A stretch of 64,000 bases of DNA from Tengunoibacter tsumagoiensis. Lineage in GTDB: Bacteria; Chloroflexota; Ktedonobacteria; Ktedonobacterales; Ktedonobacteraceae. The position numbers were made by a program, and so were the translations under genes. Below, piece by piece: positions 36,184 through 45,994 of the stretch. Within the stretch, counting starts at the first letter, position 1, and each line of letters starts with the position of its first letter. Under the pieces are notes generated by a model. That model searched no databases. It was not told the origin of the DNA and was given only the letters and a program-made list of their open reading frames with translations. Where the stretch lies: positions 1,983,001 to 2,047,000 of the forward strand of contig NZ_BIFR01000001.1 of the NCBI RefSeq assembly GCF_003967535.1, in the 5' to 3' direction.

Positions 36184-37224
36184 CTATTCGTTTTTGTCCT
36201 CATGTGGAGAACGTATGTAAGCAACAATTTCTCCATAGGCAGCGACAGAGGAGTGCTCCCGATTATAATCGCCGAAGTAAATTTCAATACTTGCAATCTG
36301 CGCGTCACTGCTCAGATCATAGTTATCATCATTAAAAAAAGCATCTAAGATCTGTAGTGTTTTTTTATCACGTGTTCCACGCATCAACTTTCCGAGGATA
36401 AACGCAGCTTCCTGGCGATACTCCGAGTGAGGATCGTGTTGTGACTTGTCGCTGCCTTCAACCCATGCTCCTTGTTGAAGTGCGTCAACAGCGAACTGCC
36501 AACTGTTAGGGATCTGTAAGTAGAGCAACAAAACACGCAAAGCTGTTTTTTGTAAGAGCAGTGACTTGTTTTTGAGAAACGTTTCGATTGTCTCACTGGC
36601 CTCGTGGAGGCGAGCTCGTCCGCATTTCATGAGGAATGTATATTGATCAAGTTCGGTTAGCAGTTGTCCAGATTGGAATTGTGTAAACGCCTGTTGCGCT
36701 TCTGTGATGAACTCTCTGGCAAGATCCGGATTATGTTGGGTGTTAATATATTCCCAATTGGCATCCTGATCAATATAAAATCGAGAATGGACCATTTCCC
36801 ACTTTCCAGATCCAACGAGAAGCATAGCTTGATAGGCATCTTTGCGGATTTCATCGTTTTCATAGATATCAGCGACGACACTGGCGAGAAGCCCCAGGGT
36901 TTTTCTGTCTTGTGTGTTTTGTTGGAGTCGTCCTAAAGCTAATGCTCCTGCGGAACGCTCAGACATGTCAGAGCCATACAGAAAAAAATCTCGTGCAGTT
37001 GGCCAGTATTTTTGGAGACGAAAATAACTCGTCAATGTATGCAGTGCAGCGATACGAACATCTACATCTGAACTTTGTAAAAACGCTTCGATTTCTGGCA
37101 GCGCTTCCACAATGTTATATTTTCCCCAATCATCAATCATCCATGCATATTGGGAAGTTTCTATCTGGCCAGCACGGTACTTGGTGAGCTGTTGAAATGC
37201 ATACTCACGCCTGTTATCAACCAT
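36184..37224 (-). CDS. HEAT-like repeat protein, candidate immunity protein (copy 2, next to toxin candidate)
   Basis: A 346-residue paralogue of the protein at 33596-34636. Residues about 47-130, 205-290 and the last 20 are nearly identical between the two. The first 45 residues, about 130-200 and about 295-320 differ strongly. Two HEAT-like halves as in its relatives. ATG 37224 has AAAGGA nine bases upstream. It begins 49 bases after the stop of the WXG-type protein, the usual position for the immunity gene that belongs to that toxin. Immunity proteins built from HEAT repeats have been described in polymorphic toxin surveys; assignment here rests on context. Confidence 0.78.
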   Translation of the reverse strand: MVDNRREYAFQQLTKYRAGQIETSQYAWMIDDWGKYNIVEALPEIEAFLQSSDVDVRIAALHTLTSYFRLQKYWPTARDFFLYGSDMSERSAGALALGRLQQNTQDRKTLGLLASVVADIYENDEIRKDAYQAMLLVGSGKWEMVHSRFYIDQDANWEYINTQHNPDLAREFITEAQQAFTQFQSGQLLTELDQYTFLMKCGRARLHEASETIETFLKNKSLLLQKTALRVLLLYLQIPNSWQFAVDALQQGAWVEGSDKSQHDPHSEYRQEAAFILGKLMRGTRDKKTLQILDAFFNDDNYDLSSDAQIASIEIYFGDYNREHSSVAAYGEIVAYIRSPHEDKNE

Positions 37225-37273
37225 TAATGTTGTCCTTTTCTTAATTTTTGATTTTCACCCGTAAATAGTGGTT

Positions 37274-38863
37274 TTACCTATAATATTGAGCTCCTGGAAC
37301 TTTGCAAGTCGATATTTGAAGTAGGTCTTCAATTATAGGAACTTGTCCTTGATCAGGCCAAGTGTTTGGGGGAGGAGATCCAGGAGCTATTTTTGACTTT
37401 ACAAATTTTTTCAGATCTTGAAAGGCATTTTGTACATCTGTGAGACTCTGCACTTCGGCAATTTTGGTAAGAATATCTGGAGAATTGGGGTTAGGAGCAC
37501 GGGTAATATAATTATTAAGATTGTCTATTTGTTTTTGTATTTGCCCATCAAGCTTATCAAGCGAATTTAAAGCCTCTTCTACTTCCTGGTCATGAGCTGA
37601 TCCAGAATAATGGCCTGTTCGATTATATTGATCTGTATCAACCTGATCAGAATTATTTTCTTTCCAAGCCCCCTCTAAATCATTAGGCGTAAAGTGTTTG
37701 TAAATAGCCTCCCAAGCTTTCTTATAAGATGTATTCACTCTTGTAGAACGGTTGGCAGTCAAACTAGCTGTGTTGAGATAGCCATTCTGGTATAGACAAC
37801 GGATCATTGCTGCCGTCAAAGCACTTGCCCCTAACCATCTAACAAGATATTGAAGAAGATCTCTTGGAATATTTCCTCCAAACTCGTTTGCTAATTGATC
37901 AATAAGCGATGTCTCTGTTGGTGTTTCTGGGATGCCTTTATCGTTAGGATTGGGTAATGTTTTGCCAGAACTTACCAGAGGTGTGTGGGTTGTGCTCACT
38001 GGTATAGCTGTGGCTTTGTGTGTCAGGTGATGATAGCTATAGATGGCCAGCGTGCCGATCAGCCAGAGTAAGGCGTCAGCGGCGACGAGGGCCAGCAGCA
38101 ATTCGACTTCGGAAGCGATCAGAGCTCCCCAGGCGATAGCTCCAACGGGTACACCAACTGCAAAGCCGATGCCAGCCGTCCCGACGCCAACAGCTGTAAT
38201 GCCGATAGCTCCTACAATCAACAGCAGAATGTCCAACAGGGCCATGCCAATTGCCAGAATGCCTATCCCTTCAAGCACAAGCATAAAGGTGCGGTTGAGG
38301 ATCGCCTGATGGCTATCGTGTTGAATCTGATCGGAGAGCTCGTTGAGCGTTTTTGAGATATCGTCGAATGAGCTGCTCATCTCTTCCACGCTGGCTCCCT
38401 GCCAGGCGACATTTGAGACCGTATTGCTGGTCTTCAAAGCGTCAAGCTTTGTTTTCATCGTGCTCAGCGTGGTGGTATGAACATCTGCAATGGTATTGCC
38501 GTGGGTCGTTTGTTGAGAGAGAGCATCTTTAATGGGGGTGAGGGCCTGGGTGGCCTTCATCTCAAAGAAGCGTGGTGCTCCGTGTGTTATGACCCCATCT
38601 GCCAGCTCTTCAAGGATAAGCGAGACATCGCCGCCAAATTGAGCGATGTGAATAGAGAGCGTAGAGATAACATTGACAGGATCTTGCTGCATATCGATCA
38701 GAAATTTAACGAAGGCCTCTACACCACTAAAACTTGAGATACCCAGAGATGAAAGCTCATCGGTGGCATGGCTCACCAGATGGCTCATATCGTCGGCGAA
38801 GTGTTCGACGCCATTGATCATTGCACTAAAGGCGTTTCCTGTGTCGCCCGCAGTCCCAGACAT
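37274..38863 (-). CDS. WXG-motif membrane protein with unrecognised C-terminal domain, candidate polymorphic toxin
   Basis: A 529-residue protein in three parts. Residues 1-190 are helical and contain a WXG motif (Trp154-Gln155-Gly156) between two amphipathic helices, as in WXG100/LXG secretion substrates. Residues about 192-277 form two or three Gly/Ala/Leu-rich membrane segments. Residues about 300-529 are a soluble domain I cannot match. It includes GHYSGSAHDQEVEEAL around 417-432 with clustered His/Asp, and a helical stretch KLDGQIQKQIDNLNNYI. The DNA changes from GC-rich (34 of 60 at 38101) to AT-rich (22 of 60 at 37681) near the end of the membrane region, as expected when a toxin tip has been swapped. 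Toxin activity is not shown by a known catalytic motif. Confidence 0.75.
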   Translation of the reverse strand: MSGTAGDTGNAFSAMINGVEHFADDMSHLVSHATDELSSLGISSFSGVEAFVKFLIDMQQDPVNVISTLSIHIAQFGGDVSLILEELADGVITHGAPRFFEMKATQALTPIKDALSQQTTHGNTIADVHTTTLSTMKTKLDALKTSNTVSNVAWQGASVEEMSSSFDDISKTLNELSDQIQHDSHQAILNRTFMLVLEGIGILAIGMALLDILLLIVGAIGITAVGVGTAGIGFAVGVPVGAIAWGALIASEVELLLALVAADALLWLIGTLAIYSYHHLTHKATAIPVSTTHTPLVSSGKTLPNPNDKGIPETPTETSLIDQLANEFGGNIPRDLLQYLVRWLGASALTAAMIRCLYQNGYLNTASLTANRSTRVNTSYKKAWEAIYKHFTPNDLEGAWKENNSDQVDTDQYNRTGHYSGSAHDQEVEEALNSLDKLDGQIQKQIDNLNNYITRAPNPNSPDILTKIAEVQSLTDVQNAFQDLKKFVKSKIAPGSPPPNTWPDQGQVPIIEDLLQISTCKVPGAQYYR

Positions 38864-38962
38864 AAAGAATCCTTTCTTGTCCTATATAATGGGGTCTATT
38901 GATGAGCTTTTTGTGCGCAAACGTAGCGCTTCGGAGTAAAGAGAATTGCCGCTTTATTCCAG

Positions 38963-39304
38963 CTATTCAAAGCCTTTTGGTGACTGCTCAAAACTTTTTT
39001 TGACATCGGTATCGGTCTGGCCCATTTGTTGACTGGCCTTATCGATCTGTTCGGCCAGGGTGTGCAGGGCATCATAGCAGCTATGGAACTGTTGGTGATA
39101 GCTAGCGAGGGCTGTCTTAAGCTCGTGGGACTTGCCTTTTCCGTCAGGAATTAGATTGGCGATCGATTGGGTAATGGTGGCATATGAGTCGGGATTCTGC
39201 ATGAAGAGAGCGTCGTGTTGCGTCCATTGTTCATGGATAAATGTACGCAGATCTTTGGATGTAGTAGACATATCGTCAAATGGGTAAGAGATTTTTTCAG
39301 TCAT
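38963..39304 (-). CDS. WXG100-like small helical protein
   Basis: A 113-residue protein, mostly helical, of the size of ESAT-6/WXG100 secretion partners. Two long amphipathic helices are joined near residues 52-58 by a Gly-Lys-Gly turn (PDGKGKS) instead of a clear WXG. The C-terminal helix has a heptad pattern (LHTLAEQIDKASQQM). It lies 99 bases upstream of the WXG-motif membrane protein and is probably its secretion partner or chaperone. No EssC-type ATPase is in the window. ATG at 39304. Confidence 0.65.
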   Translation of the reverse strand: MTEKISYPFDDMSTTSKDLRTFIHEQWTQHDALFMQNPDSYATITQSIANLIPDGKGKSHELKTALASYHQQFHSCYDALHTLAEQIDKASQQMGQTDTDVKKSFEQSPKGFE

Positions 39305-39540
39305 GATTGCTGTAATCCACGCTTTCTATAATTATAGATGACTTATCATAGCCTCCATTCACTATAATATATTCCTGTGGGAGTAATTTCAAGGCGTTTA
39401 GGGGGTGATAGTGATTCTAAAAAGACAGAAGGAGGGTGATTGGATTGCGCATGCTGGCAAATTACGTGCAAAAGCAAGCTGATTGTGGATAAACCCACTC
39501 TCTATGGGATTGTTTGTTGCATCGCTGGAGTGAAGATACT
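39305..39540. other. Upstream region of the WXG-like locus
   Basis: About 235 bases. A TATAAT is present on the minus strand close to the gene start, but without a good -35 partner. Nothing else recognised. Confidence 0.35.
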
Positions 39541-39580
39541 ATAAAAAAGCCATCAGTCTGCAAGAAGTAGACTGATGGCT
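39541..39580 (-). terminator. Intrinsic terminator of the tRNA-Val pair
   Basis: Twelve-base perfect stem (agccatcagtct at 39548-39559, complement at 39569-39580). Read on the minus strand it is followed by a run of T residues. It follows directly after the downstream tRNA gene. Confidence 0.88.
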
Positions 39581-39587
39581 TAAGAAT

Positions 39588-39660
<73 letters not shown>

Positions 39661-39700
39661 GTAAAGGTCTTGTTATTCAACCTCATAAGATGGACTGAAT

Positions 39701-39773
39701 GGGCAATACAGAACTCGAATCTGTGACCTCCACGATGTCAACGTGGCGCTCTAACCAACTGAGCTAATTGCCC
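39701..39773 (-). tRNA. tRNA-Val (anticodon GAC), second copy
   Basis: Same layout as the neighbouring tRNA gene 40 bases away; anticodon arm CCACG-TTGACAT-CGTGG and acceptor gggcaat/attgccc. The two differ by compensating changes in the acceptor and anticodon stems, so both keep good pairing. First gene of the pair in transcription order. CCA not encoded. Confidence 0.95.
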
Positions 39774-39786
39774 TTGAACACGGACT

Positions 39787-39815
39787 ATGATAGCATCGAC
39801 ACCCACCATTGTCAA
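39787..39815 (-). promoter_or_regulatory. Sigma-70-like promoter of the tRNA-Val pair
   Basis: On the minus strand TTGACA (39810-39815), exactly 17 bases spacing, TATCAT (39787-39792). It starts about a dozen bases before the first tRNA. A near-consensus promoter. Confidence 0.85.
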
Positions 39816-40063
39816 GCATTTTTCTGATTAGTTTTTTTTGTCTGGCCTGTCTACCTCTTTCCGGGCCTTTTTCATATGATAGAGAAAAGTAAAGATTCTG
39901 TAAAATGCGCAAAAGTACTAAATTATCAGCTCAGGCGTATTGATTATCTATACGCCGAATGGTATACTTTGACATGTTTCGAGGAATACACCTCTATAGA
40001 TCGATGCTATTCGCCAGATGCTTCATCTTTATTTGCTTGCTTTCTTAGGAAGGTGTGGTCTGT

Positions 40064-42727
40064 ATGCTTTCTTCGGCCCAGAGCTGTTTATTGACTAGTA
40101 GGCGTCTCTTATTTACCTGTTTTAAAAGCCGTCAAAAATCGAAGATATTTGGATTAGTACTTTTAGCTGTACTGATTATAATAGAGTTCTCGCCTTTTAA
40201 TACATCCTCTGTGAGCGCCCAGCACACACTGCCAACCGTCAATATGAATTGTGGTCATGTCTCGTTCTCGCAGGATGGTAATCCTTTCCCCCTCTGTCCT
40301 GGGAACCCCAATGGAGCATTGACTGGTGGAAATTGTGTCTGGTGGGCCTGGGAGCAATGGCATCTCTTAGGGTATGATCTACCACTTAACTGGGGCAATG
40401 CCGCTGATTGGGAGGTGGATGCGATCCGTTCGGGTCTGCCTTTGGGGAAGACGCCTCGCGTGGGTTCGATCGCAGTCTTTCCGCGTGGGGATGGCGTCTG
40501 GGCCTTTGGGCCCGAGGGACATGTGGCATTTGTAACGGCAGTCAGCAGCGATGGCTCAACTTTTGATGTAACCTATCAAAACTATGGCGATCCTCATCCA
40601 ATGTATGTTGGGACGAGCTATAACGTCTCTTTAATTAACCAGCCTCGCTTCCAGAATGGAGAGATGCGCTTTATTTATTTTCCTCGTTCGTTAGATCTCA
40701 AGCGTTTTGCCCAGTTGCCTGGCATTAGTACCGACAATATCGGGGCCGCCATTGCTAAAGCAAATATACAGCTGGCCACAACTGGTTTTGAAGGTTCAAC
40801 CAGTTCAAGCGCAAATGGAGCCTCCACAGCAACAACTGCTACAACCTTTACCGATGATCGTGTTGCTCTAGGACTCTCTGCAGTCTCAACTGATCAAGAG
40901 TATAATGCTGATTTTACTGGAACTGGTGTGAGTGATCTCCTGTTATATAACCGTGCCCAGGGGAATATCGATATCTTTCGTCTACAGGTTCCGCCTGTTA
41001 GTCAGGGGAAAGATATCCCCGACGATCCAAATGGCAAAGTGCAAAAAACAAACTTTCCCCAGAACCCACAACGAATCAGCCTGGGCGATGCGATCACTGG
41101 AGCTGGTAAATGGGGCCCAAATCTCGATATTCACATTGGCGATTTTTCGGGTGGAGGGAAGTCCGAGATCCTCCTTTATGATCGCGTAGCAGGAACCATC
41201 CAGTTATTAAGCTTGAATGCCGATCTGAGCATTAAAAAGCACGTCACGCATGCAAATGTGGGAACTGGTTGGGAATTTTACGTTGCACGCCTCAACGATA
41301 ATCGGAGTGGTCTGTTTATGTATCGCCGCTTTGCCTATGCTGATCAAGTTCCTGCTGATCAGCCATCTCCAACGCCAACCGATAATTCGCAGTGGACAGA
41401 CCCATGGACGAATCCAGATGATCCCGGAAATATAGATACTGCCACTGAGACGCCAAGTCCAACGGCAACGCCAAGCCCGACAGCGACGCCAAGCCCAACG
41501 GCAACGCCAAGTCCGACGGCAACGCCAAGCCCGACAGCGACGCCAAGTCCAACAGCGACGCCAAGCCCAACAGCGACGCCAAGCCCAACAGCGACGCCAA
41601 GCCCAACAGCGACGCCAAGTCCAACGGCAACACCAAGTCCAACGGCAACATCAAGCCCGACGGTGACGCCAAGTCCAACGGCAACACCAAGTCCGACGGT
41701 GACGCCGAGCCCAACGGCAACTCCCACACCAGTTGTTGTGCCAACGCCAACCGCAACTGCATCATCTGTTGCCACCCAGACAACCACGGCAAGCAAGCAG
41801 AGTGTTGCTCTCCTTGCTCAGGGAGATATGGGAATGGGATTAGTCGATCCTGAGCCGACCTCGACGACAGCACCAGGAAGCGGGGACCTCAGTGGCACTG
41901 CTCTTGCTTCCTGGGAGAGACATGGTCGAACGGCCAATGTGCAACTGCTGGATTTCAATGATGATCTGAGTATTCGTCATCAGCAGTCTTACACGCTCTG
42001 GCACGCCAACTGGGAGGTTTACGTCGGACGCTTTGTCAATGCTCAGCAGGATGGTATCTTCCTGTATGATCGTATTGCTGGAGAAGGGCGTATGATGGAC
42101 TTTGACAGCAATCTCCTGGTCAATCACTACGAAGAGCAGCATAATCTCAGTGGCAACTGGGAAGTTTATAGCGGCGATTTTACCAATAGTGGGCGTGCTC
42201 AGACCCTGTTTTACGATCCCAGTAGTGGTGACGCTCAGATTCTTTCCTTTGATTCAGACCTTAAGCTCGTGAGCCAGAAGCAGCTTGATAAGTTTGATAC
42301 CAACCAGGTTTTGTATGTAGGCCACTTTGGCACACAGGCATTAAGTATCATGCTGTACGATATTCAGAATGCTCAGAGTACATTTGTCTCTTTTGACCAG
42401 TCATTGAATATCGTGCATCAGTATATTGTCAAATCCTGGGATCAGCACTGGCAGATTCTTGTGGGGGCTTTTCTGGACCGCTCTCGCTGTGTAGGTGATG
42501 CACAATGTGCAAAGAATGACGATATCCTCGTCCTCAATCGTCATACTGGTCAGATTGCCCAGTATATGTTCACCTTTGGCCGTAAGTTCCAGATTTATGA
42601 TAATCGCACCCAGGCCTTTACACGTCGCGGCTATTCGGCAGAGCAAGTGGTGAGCTCAATAGATACCACCACATTCAACATGATCAGCGTTCAAACGACC
42701 AGTATCAGAAATGAGGAACTGTACTGA
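40064..42727 (+). CDS. Secreted CHAP-domain protein with TPSPTA linker and propeller-like repeats
   Basis: An 887-residue exported protein. A long basic N-terminus is followed by a hydrophobic segment (about residues 27-45) and a likely signal cleavage after VSA. A CHAP amidase/peptidase domain follows with the Cys in GGNCVWWAW and the His in GHVAFVTAV. From about residue 285 onward there are several 45-50 residue modules with FLYDRxxGxxxLLxF-like strands, FG-GAP/VCBS-like, resembling propeller blades. Between early and later modules lies a linker of roughly 15 TPSPTA repeats. CHAP domains cut peptidoglycan cross-bridges, so this could be a wall-remodelling or surface protein. Start ATG 40064 with AGGAAGG 10 bases upstream. 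Confidence 0.82.
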   Translation: MLSSAQSCLLTSRRLLFTCFKSRQKSKIFGLVLLAVLIIIEFSPFNTSSVSAQHTLPTVNMNCGHVSFSQDGNPFPLCPGNPNGALTGGNCVWWAWEQWHLLGYDLPLNWGNAADWEVDAIRSGLPLGKTPRVGSIAVFPRGDGVWAFGPEGHVAFVTAVSSDGSTFDVTYQNYGDPHPMYVGTSYNVSLINQPRFQNGEMRFIYFPRSLDLKRFAQLPGISTDNIGAAIAKANIQLATTGFEGSTSSSANGASTATTATTFTDDRVALGLSAVSTDQEYNADFTGTGVSDLLLYNRAQGNIDIFRLQVPPVSQGKDIPDDPNGKVQKTNFPQNPQRISLGDAITGAGKWGPNLDIHIGDFSGGGKSEILLYDRVAGTIQLLSLNADLSIKKHVTHANVGTGWEFYVARLNDNRSGLFMYRRFAYADQVPADQPSPTPTDNSQWTDPWTNPDDPGNIDTATETPSPTATPSPTATPSPTATPSPTATPSPTATPSPTATPSPTATPSPTATPSPTATPSPTATPSPTATSSPTVTPSPTATPSPTVTPSPTATPTPVVVPTPTATASSVATQTTTASKQSVALLAQGDMGMGLVDPEPTSTTAPGSGDLSGTALASWERHGRTANVQLLDFNDDLSIRHQQSYTLWHANWEVYVGRFVNAQQDGIFLYDRIAGEGRMMDFDSNLLVNHYEEQHNLSGNWEVYSGDFTNSGRAQTLFYDPSSGDAQILSFDSDLKLVSQKQLDKFDTNQVLYVGHFGTQALSIMLYDIQNAQSTFVSFDQSLNIVHQYIVKSWDQHWQILVGAFLDRSRCVGDAQCAKNDDILVLNRHTGQIAQYMFTFGRKFQIYDNRTQAFTRRGYSAEQVVSSIDTTTFNMISVQTTSIRNEELY
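41450..41726 (+). repeat. 18-base tandem repeat coding for TPSPTA
   Basis: About 15 tandem copies of an 18-base unit of the type acgccaagcccaacagcg, with third-position variation between copies. Encodes the flexible Pro/Thr linker of the CHAP-domain protein. Confidence 0.9.
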
Positions 42728-42761
42728 TCACGTAAGGGCTGAACGTGGTACAATAGCGGTT

Positions 42762-44420
42762 ATGCGACATGTATTTTTAATTGGGCTCTCTGGCAGTGGA
42801 AAAAGCACCGTTGGGCGTCTCCTCGCCCAACGGTTGGGTCTTCCTGTCTATGATATTGATGCACTCATCGAAGAAAAATATGGCGAGCGCATCCCTCTTA
42901 TCTTCTCCCGACATGGCGAGGACTACTTCCGCGCTTTAGAGAGCAGCATTCTTTTGGAAGTGGCTCAAGAGAGTACTGGGGCCGTCATTATAACTGGTGG
43001 TGGTATCGTCACGCGAGCAGAGAATCGAGCACTCATGGCTGAACGTGGCATCCGTATCTTCACCCATGTCGATCCGGTGGTCGCGCTTCAGCGTTTGCAA
43101 GCACAACATGCTCGTGAACAGGCGAGCGGACAAACGCTGGAGATTCGTCCTCTATTGGCAGGCCCCAATCCCCTTGCAGCGCTACAGCAGCAGCTTGCTA
43201 TGCGTCTATCCTGGTATCAGGAGGCAGAGCTCACCTGTTCAACCAGTGACAAGAGTGTAGAAGAGGTCGTGCAGGAGATAACAACCATGGTAACAGGAGC
43301 ACAGGATCGGCCAGCCCCGATTGTGCGGCGGGTCCAGATTGGCGATGGATATGATGTGATTGTTGAGTGGGGGGGACTCGAGCGCCTGGGGTCCTACCTT
43401 TCACACCTTCAGCTTCCCCCTCGTGTCTTTGTCATTACAGACAGTAATATTGGCCCTTTCTATGCGGAAAAGGTCACTCAGAACCTGCTAGCCGCTGGTT
43501 TTGAGCCTCAGGTACTGACCATTCCTGCTGGCGAGGCCAGTAAATCCCAGACGCAACTGAATAAAATCTACGACTGGCTGTTAGAGCAGAGAGCAGAGCG
43601 CCGTGAGGCCTTAATTGCTCTGGGTGGTGGAGTGATTGGCGATATGGTAGGTTTTGCCGCGGCCAGCTATCTGCGGGGTGTTCCCCTGATCCAGATCCCC
43701 ACCTCATTGCTGGCGCAGGTTGATTCTGCGATTGGTGGTAAGACAGGGATTAATCATCCAAAGGGGAAAAACCTCATTGGTGCGTTCTATCATCCGCGCC
43801 TGGTCCTGGCCGACCCTTCGACGCTTCTCACGTTGCCGGAGCGTTCACGAACAGAGGGATGGGCAGAGATTGTCAAATATGGTATCATACTCGACACTGA
43901 GTTATTCGCCTTGCTTGAGGCGCATGCAGAGACCTTGCGAGATTTTAGCCATCCCCCGGTAGCCTTGCTCTGTCAGATTATTGCGCGTAGTATTGATCTC
44001 AAAGTTGCAATGATCGAAGAGGACGAGCGAGAGCAGGGGCGTCGGGCTATCTTAAATTATGGTCATACAGTCGGGCATGCGTTAGAGAACGCCTCAGGGT
44101 ATGGAGAATGGCTTCATGGGGAAGCAGTCTCTCTGGGAATGGTGGCGGCAGCAACAATGGCGCAGGAAGCAGGAATGTTGGCTGCAAGCGATGTACAGCG
44201 GCAGAATCACCTGCTGGCAGCCTTAGGTCTGCCAATCAGCTATACAGGTTCGGTTCAAGCACAAGAGATCCTCTCAACCATGCTGCTGGATAAGAAAGTA
44301 GTTGGGAAGCGTATTCGTTGGATCATGCCCACACGGATCGGAGAAGTTGTTATTACACCCATGCCAGATGATCTGGTAACTCGGGTCATCAAAGCTTTTT
44401 TTGCTGGAGAGGTACAGTAA
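42762..44420 (+). CDS. aroKB: Bifunctional shikimate kinase / 3-dehydroquinate synthase
   Basis: A 552-residue fusion of two shikimate-pathway enzymes. Residues 1-175 are shikimate kinase: P-loop [11 protein letters not shown], the DxD-like YDIDALIEE and the GGGIV site. From about 190 on is 3-dehydroquinate synthase: NAD-loop [14 protein letters not shown], the metal-binding EIVKYG and the [19 protein letters not shown] block. It makes dehydroquinate from DAHP and phosphorylates shikimate, steps not adjacent in the pathway. ATG 42762 is taken as start because [11 protein letters not shown] matches kinase N-termini; an earlier ATG at 42711 overlaps the CHAP gene. Confidence 0.92.
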   Translation: MRHVFLIGLSGSGKSTVGRLLAQRLGLPVYDIDALIEEKYGERIPLIFSRHGEDYFRALESSILLEVAQESTGAVIITGGGIVTRAENRALMAERGIRIFTHVDPVVALQRLQAQHAREQASGQTLEIRPLLAGPNPLAALQQQLAMRLSWYQEAELTCSTSDKSVEEVVQEITTMVTGAQDRPAPIVRRVQIGDGYDVIVEWGGLERLGSYLSHLQLPPRVFVITDSNIGPFYAEKVTQNLLAAGFEPQVLTIPAGEASKSQTQLNKIYDWLLEQRAERREALIALGGGVIGDMVGFAAASYLRGVPLIQIPTSLLAQVDSAIGGKTGINHPKGKNLIGAFYHPRLVLADPSTLLTLPERSRTEGWAEIVKYGIILDTELFALLEAHAETLRDFSHPPVALLCQIIARSIDLKVAMIEEDEREQGRRAILNYGHTVGHALENASGYGEWLHGEAVSLGMVAAATMAQEAGMLAASDVQRQNHLLAALGLPISYTGSVQAQEILSTMLLDKKVVGKRIRWIMPTRIGEVVITPMPDDLVTRVIKAFFAGEVQ

Positions 44421-44424
44421 GTCT

Positions 44425-44862
44425 ATGCCCACTTTCCTCATTTTGAGCGGCCCCAATTTAAATACATTAGGCACCCGCGAGCCCTCTATTTATGGTACCG
44501 TGACGCTTGATGAGATTCATGACATGCTCCAAAAGTTGGCAAAATCGCTGGGTGTAGCGGTCCAGTGCTTCCAGTCGAATCATGAGGGAGCCTTGATTGA
44601 TTATATTCAGCAGTACAGTGAGAAAGCAGCAGGCCTGGTCGTGAATCCTGGGGCACTCACCCATTATTCAATTGCCCTGCGCGATGCGATAGCCTCCTCA
44701 CAACTCCCCACCATTGAGATTCATTTAAGCAACATCTATGCGCGTGAAGAGTTCCGCCATCATTCCGTAACGGCTCCGGTCTGCCGTGGTCAGATTACCG
44801 GTCTGGGATGGCGAGGCTATCTGCTCGCTTTAGAGGCATTATCTGAACTGGTGCAATTGTAA
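44425..44862 (+). CDS. aroQ: 3-dehydroquinate dehydratase, type II
   Basis: A 145-residue dodecameric-type dehydroquinase. N-terminal [19 protein letters not shown] with the catalytic loop Arg-Glu and Tyr, then [29 protein letters not shown] and the [15 protein letters not shown] block with the catalytic His. It turns 3-dehydroquinate into 3-dehydroshikimate, right after the step made by the preceding aroKB product. ATG 44425 lies four bases past the aroKB stop, so the two are probably translationally coupled. GAGAGG is upstream. Confidence 0.95.
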   Translation: MPTFLILSGPNLNTLGTREPSIYGTVTLDEIHDMLQKLAKSLGVAVQCFQSNHEGALIDYIQQYSEKAAGLVVNPGALTHYSIALRDAIASSQLPTIEIHLSNIYAREEFRHHSVTAPVCRGQITGLGWRGYLLALEALSELVQL

Positions 44863-44879
44863 AAGGAAGAGAGAAGCAT

Positions 44880-45980
44880 ATGAGTCAAGAGAGCGTACAA
44901 GCCTTTCGTTCGTGGGTGGCGGAACAAGGGTTCGATGCATTTTTAGTCTCCCAGCCACAGAACGCGACCTATTTAAGCGGCTGGGCGAATGATGAGGAAG
45001 GAGCCTGTCTGTTAGTAATTGGTCAGGAGCAACAGATTGTGCTCACCAATCCTCTCTATAAAGAAGTCGCTGAGCAAGAGGCGGTAGGGTGGCAGGTTAT
45101 TGTACCACCTGCCCGCGAATATGCCAGCGCGATCGCCTCATTGGCTCAAGAGCATGGTTGGCAAAAGATCGGGTTTGAATCCCACGCTGTCCGTTACGCA
45201 ACCTATCAAGAGTATGTAGAGGCAGGCAAAGATCTCTTTACACTGATCCCCTCTGGCGATGGTGCGCTGGAAAAACTGCGTCAGGTCAAGCAGCCGCATG
45301 AGCTAGAGCTTCTGCGCAAAGCCATCGCGATTACTGATGAGACCTTTGCCCATCTATGCCGTTGGATTCAGCCGGGCATGACTGAGAAAGAAGTGGCATG
45401 GGAGATCTCGCGCAAGATGAGCGAGCTCGGTGCTGAAAGTCCCTCCTTTGACTCAATTGTGGCATCCGGCCCCAACGGCTCGAAGCCCCATGCGATCCCC
45501 AGCGAACGTAGAATTCAGAAAGGTGAGCTCATCACCATCGATATGGGGGCTCGCTATCATGGGTATTGTGCAGATATGACGCGGACCATCTGCCTTGGTG
45601 AGCCAGCTGAGCCTCGCATGAGAGAGATCTATGAGGCTGCCTTACGGGCAATGAAAACCTGTGAGCAGAACTTAAAACCCGGTATAAGTGGTCGAGCGGC
45701 TGACGCATTAGCACGTAATGTTCTGGCTGAAGTCGGACTGGCTGACTATTATATTCACAGCACCGGCCATGGAGTTGGTTTAGAGATACACGAGACCCCT
45801 TCTCTCGCCTCGCGTGCCCCAGAAGAGATGACCTTACTAGTTGGCAGCGTTGTGACCGTTGAGCCAGGCGTCTATATTCCTGGTTGGACGGGAACGCGTG
45901 TCGAGGACTGTGTGTTGATTAAAGAAGATGGTGTTGAAGTATTAACGCAATCACCGACCGAACTGGTGATTCAGCGCTAA
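44880..45980 (+). CDS. M24 family metallopeptidase (Xaa-Pro aminopeptidase-like)
   Basis: A 366-residue two-domain peptidase. N-terminal creatinase-like domain (residues 1-130), then a pita-bread domain with the five metal ligands in ITIDMGARYHGYCADMTRT, the HSTGHGVGLEIHETP block, VTVEPGVYIPGW and the final TRVEDCVLI Glu/Asp. It removes N-terminal residues before proline. Lies just ahead of efp, a frequent arrangement. AAGGAAG about six bases before the ATG. Confidence 0.92.
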   Translation: MSQESVQAFRSWVAEQGFDAFLVSQPQNATYLSGWANDEEGACLLVIGQEQQIVLTNPLYKEVAEQEAVGWQVIVPPAREYASAIASLAQEHGWQKIGFESHAVRYATYQEYVEAGKDLFTLIPSGDGALEKLRQVKQPHELELLRKAIAITDETFAHLCRWIQPGMTEKEVAWEISRKMSELGAESPSFDSIVASGPNGSKPHAIPSERRIQKGELITIDMGARYHGYCADMTRTICLGEPAEPRMREIYEAALRAMKTCEQNLKPGISGRAADALARNVLAEVGLADYYIHSTGHGVGLEIHETPSLASRAPEEMTLLVGSVVTVEPGVYIPGWTGTRVEDCVLIKEDGVEVLTQSPTELVIQR

Positions 45981-45994
45981 AGGAGAGTATAGTC

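Noticed and set aside
41359..41796. Open frame on the minus strand with Val-Gly-Leu-Gly repeats
   Set aside because: Pure mirror of the TPSPTA-encoding tandem repeat; no independent support.
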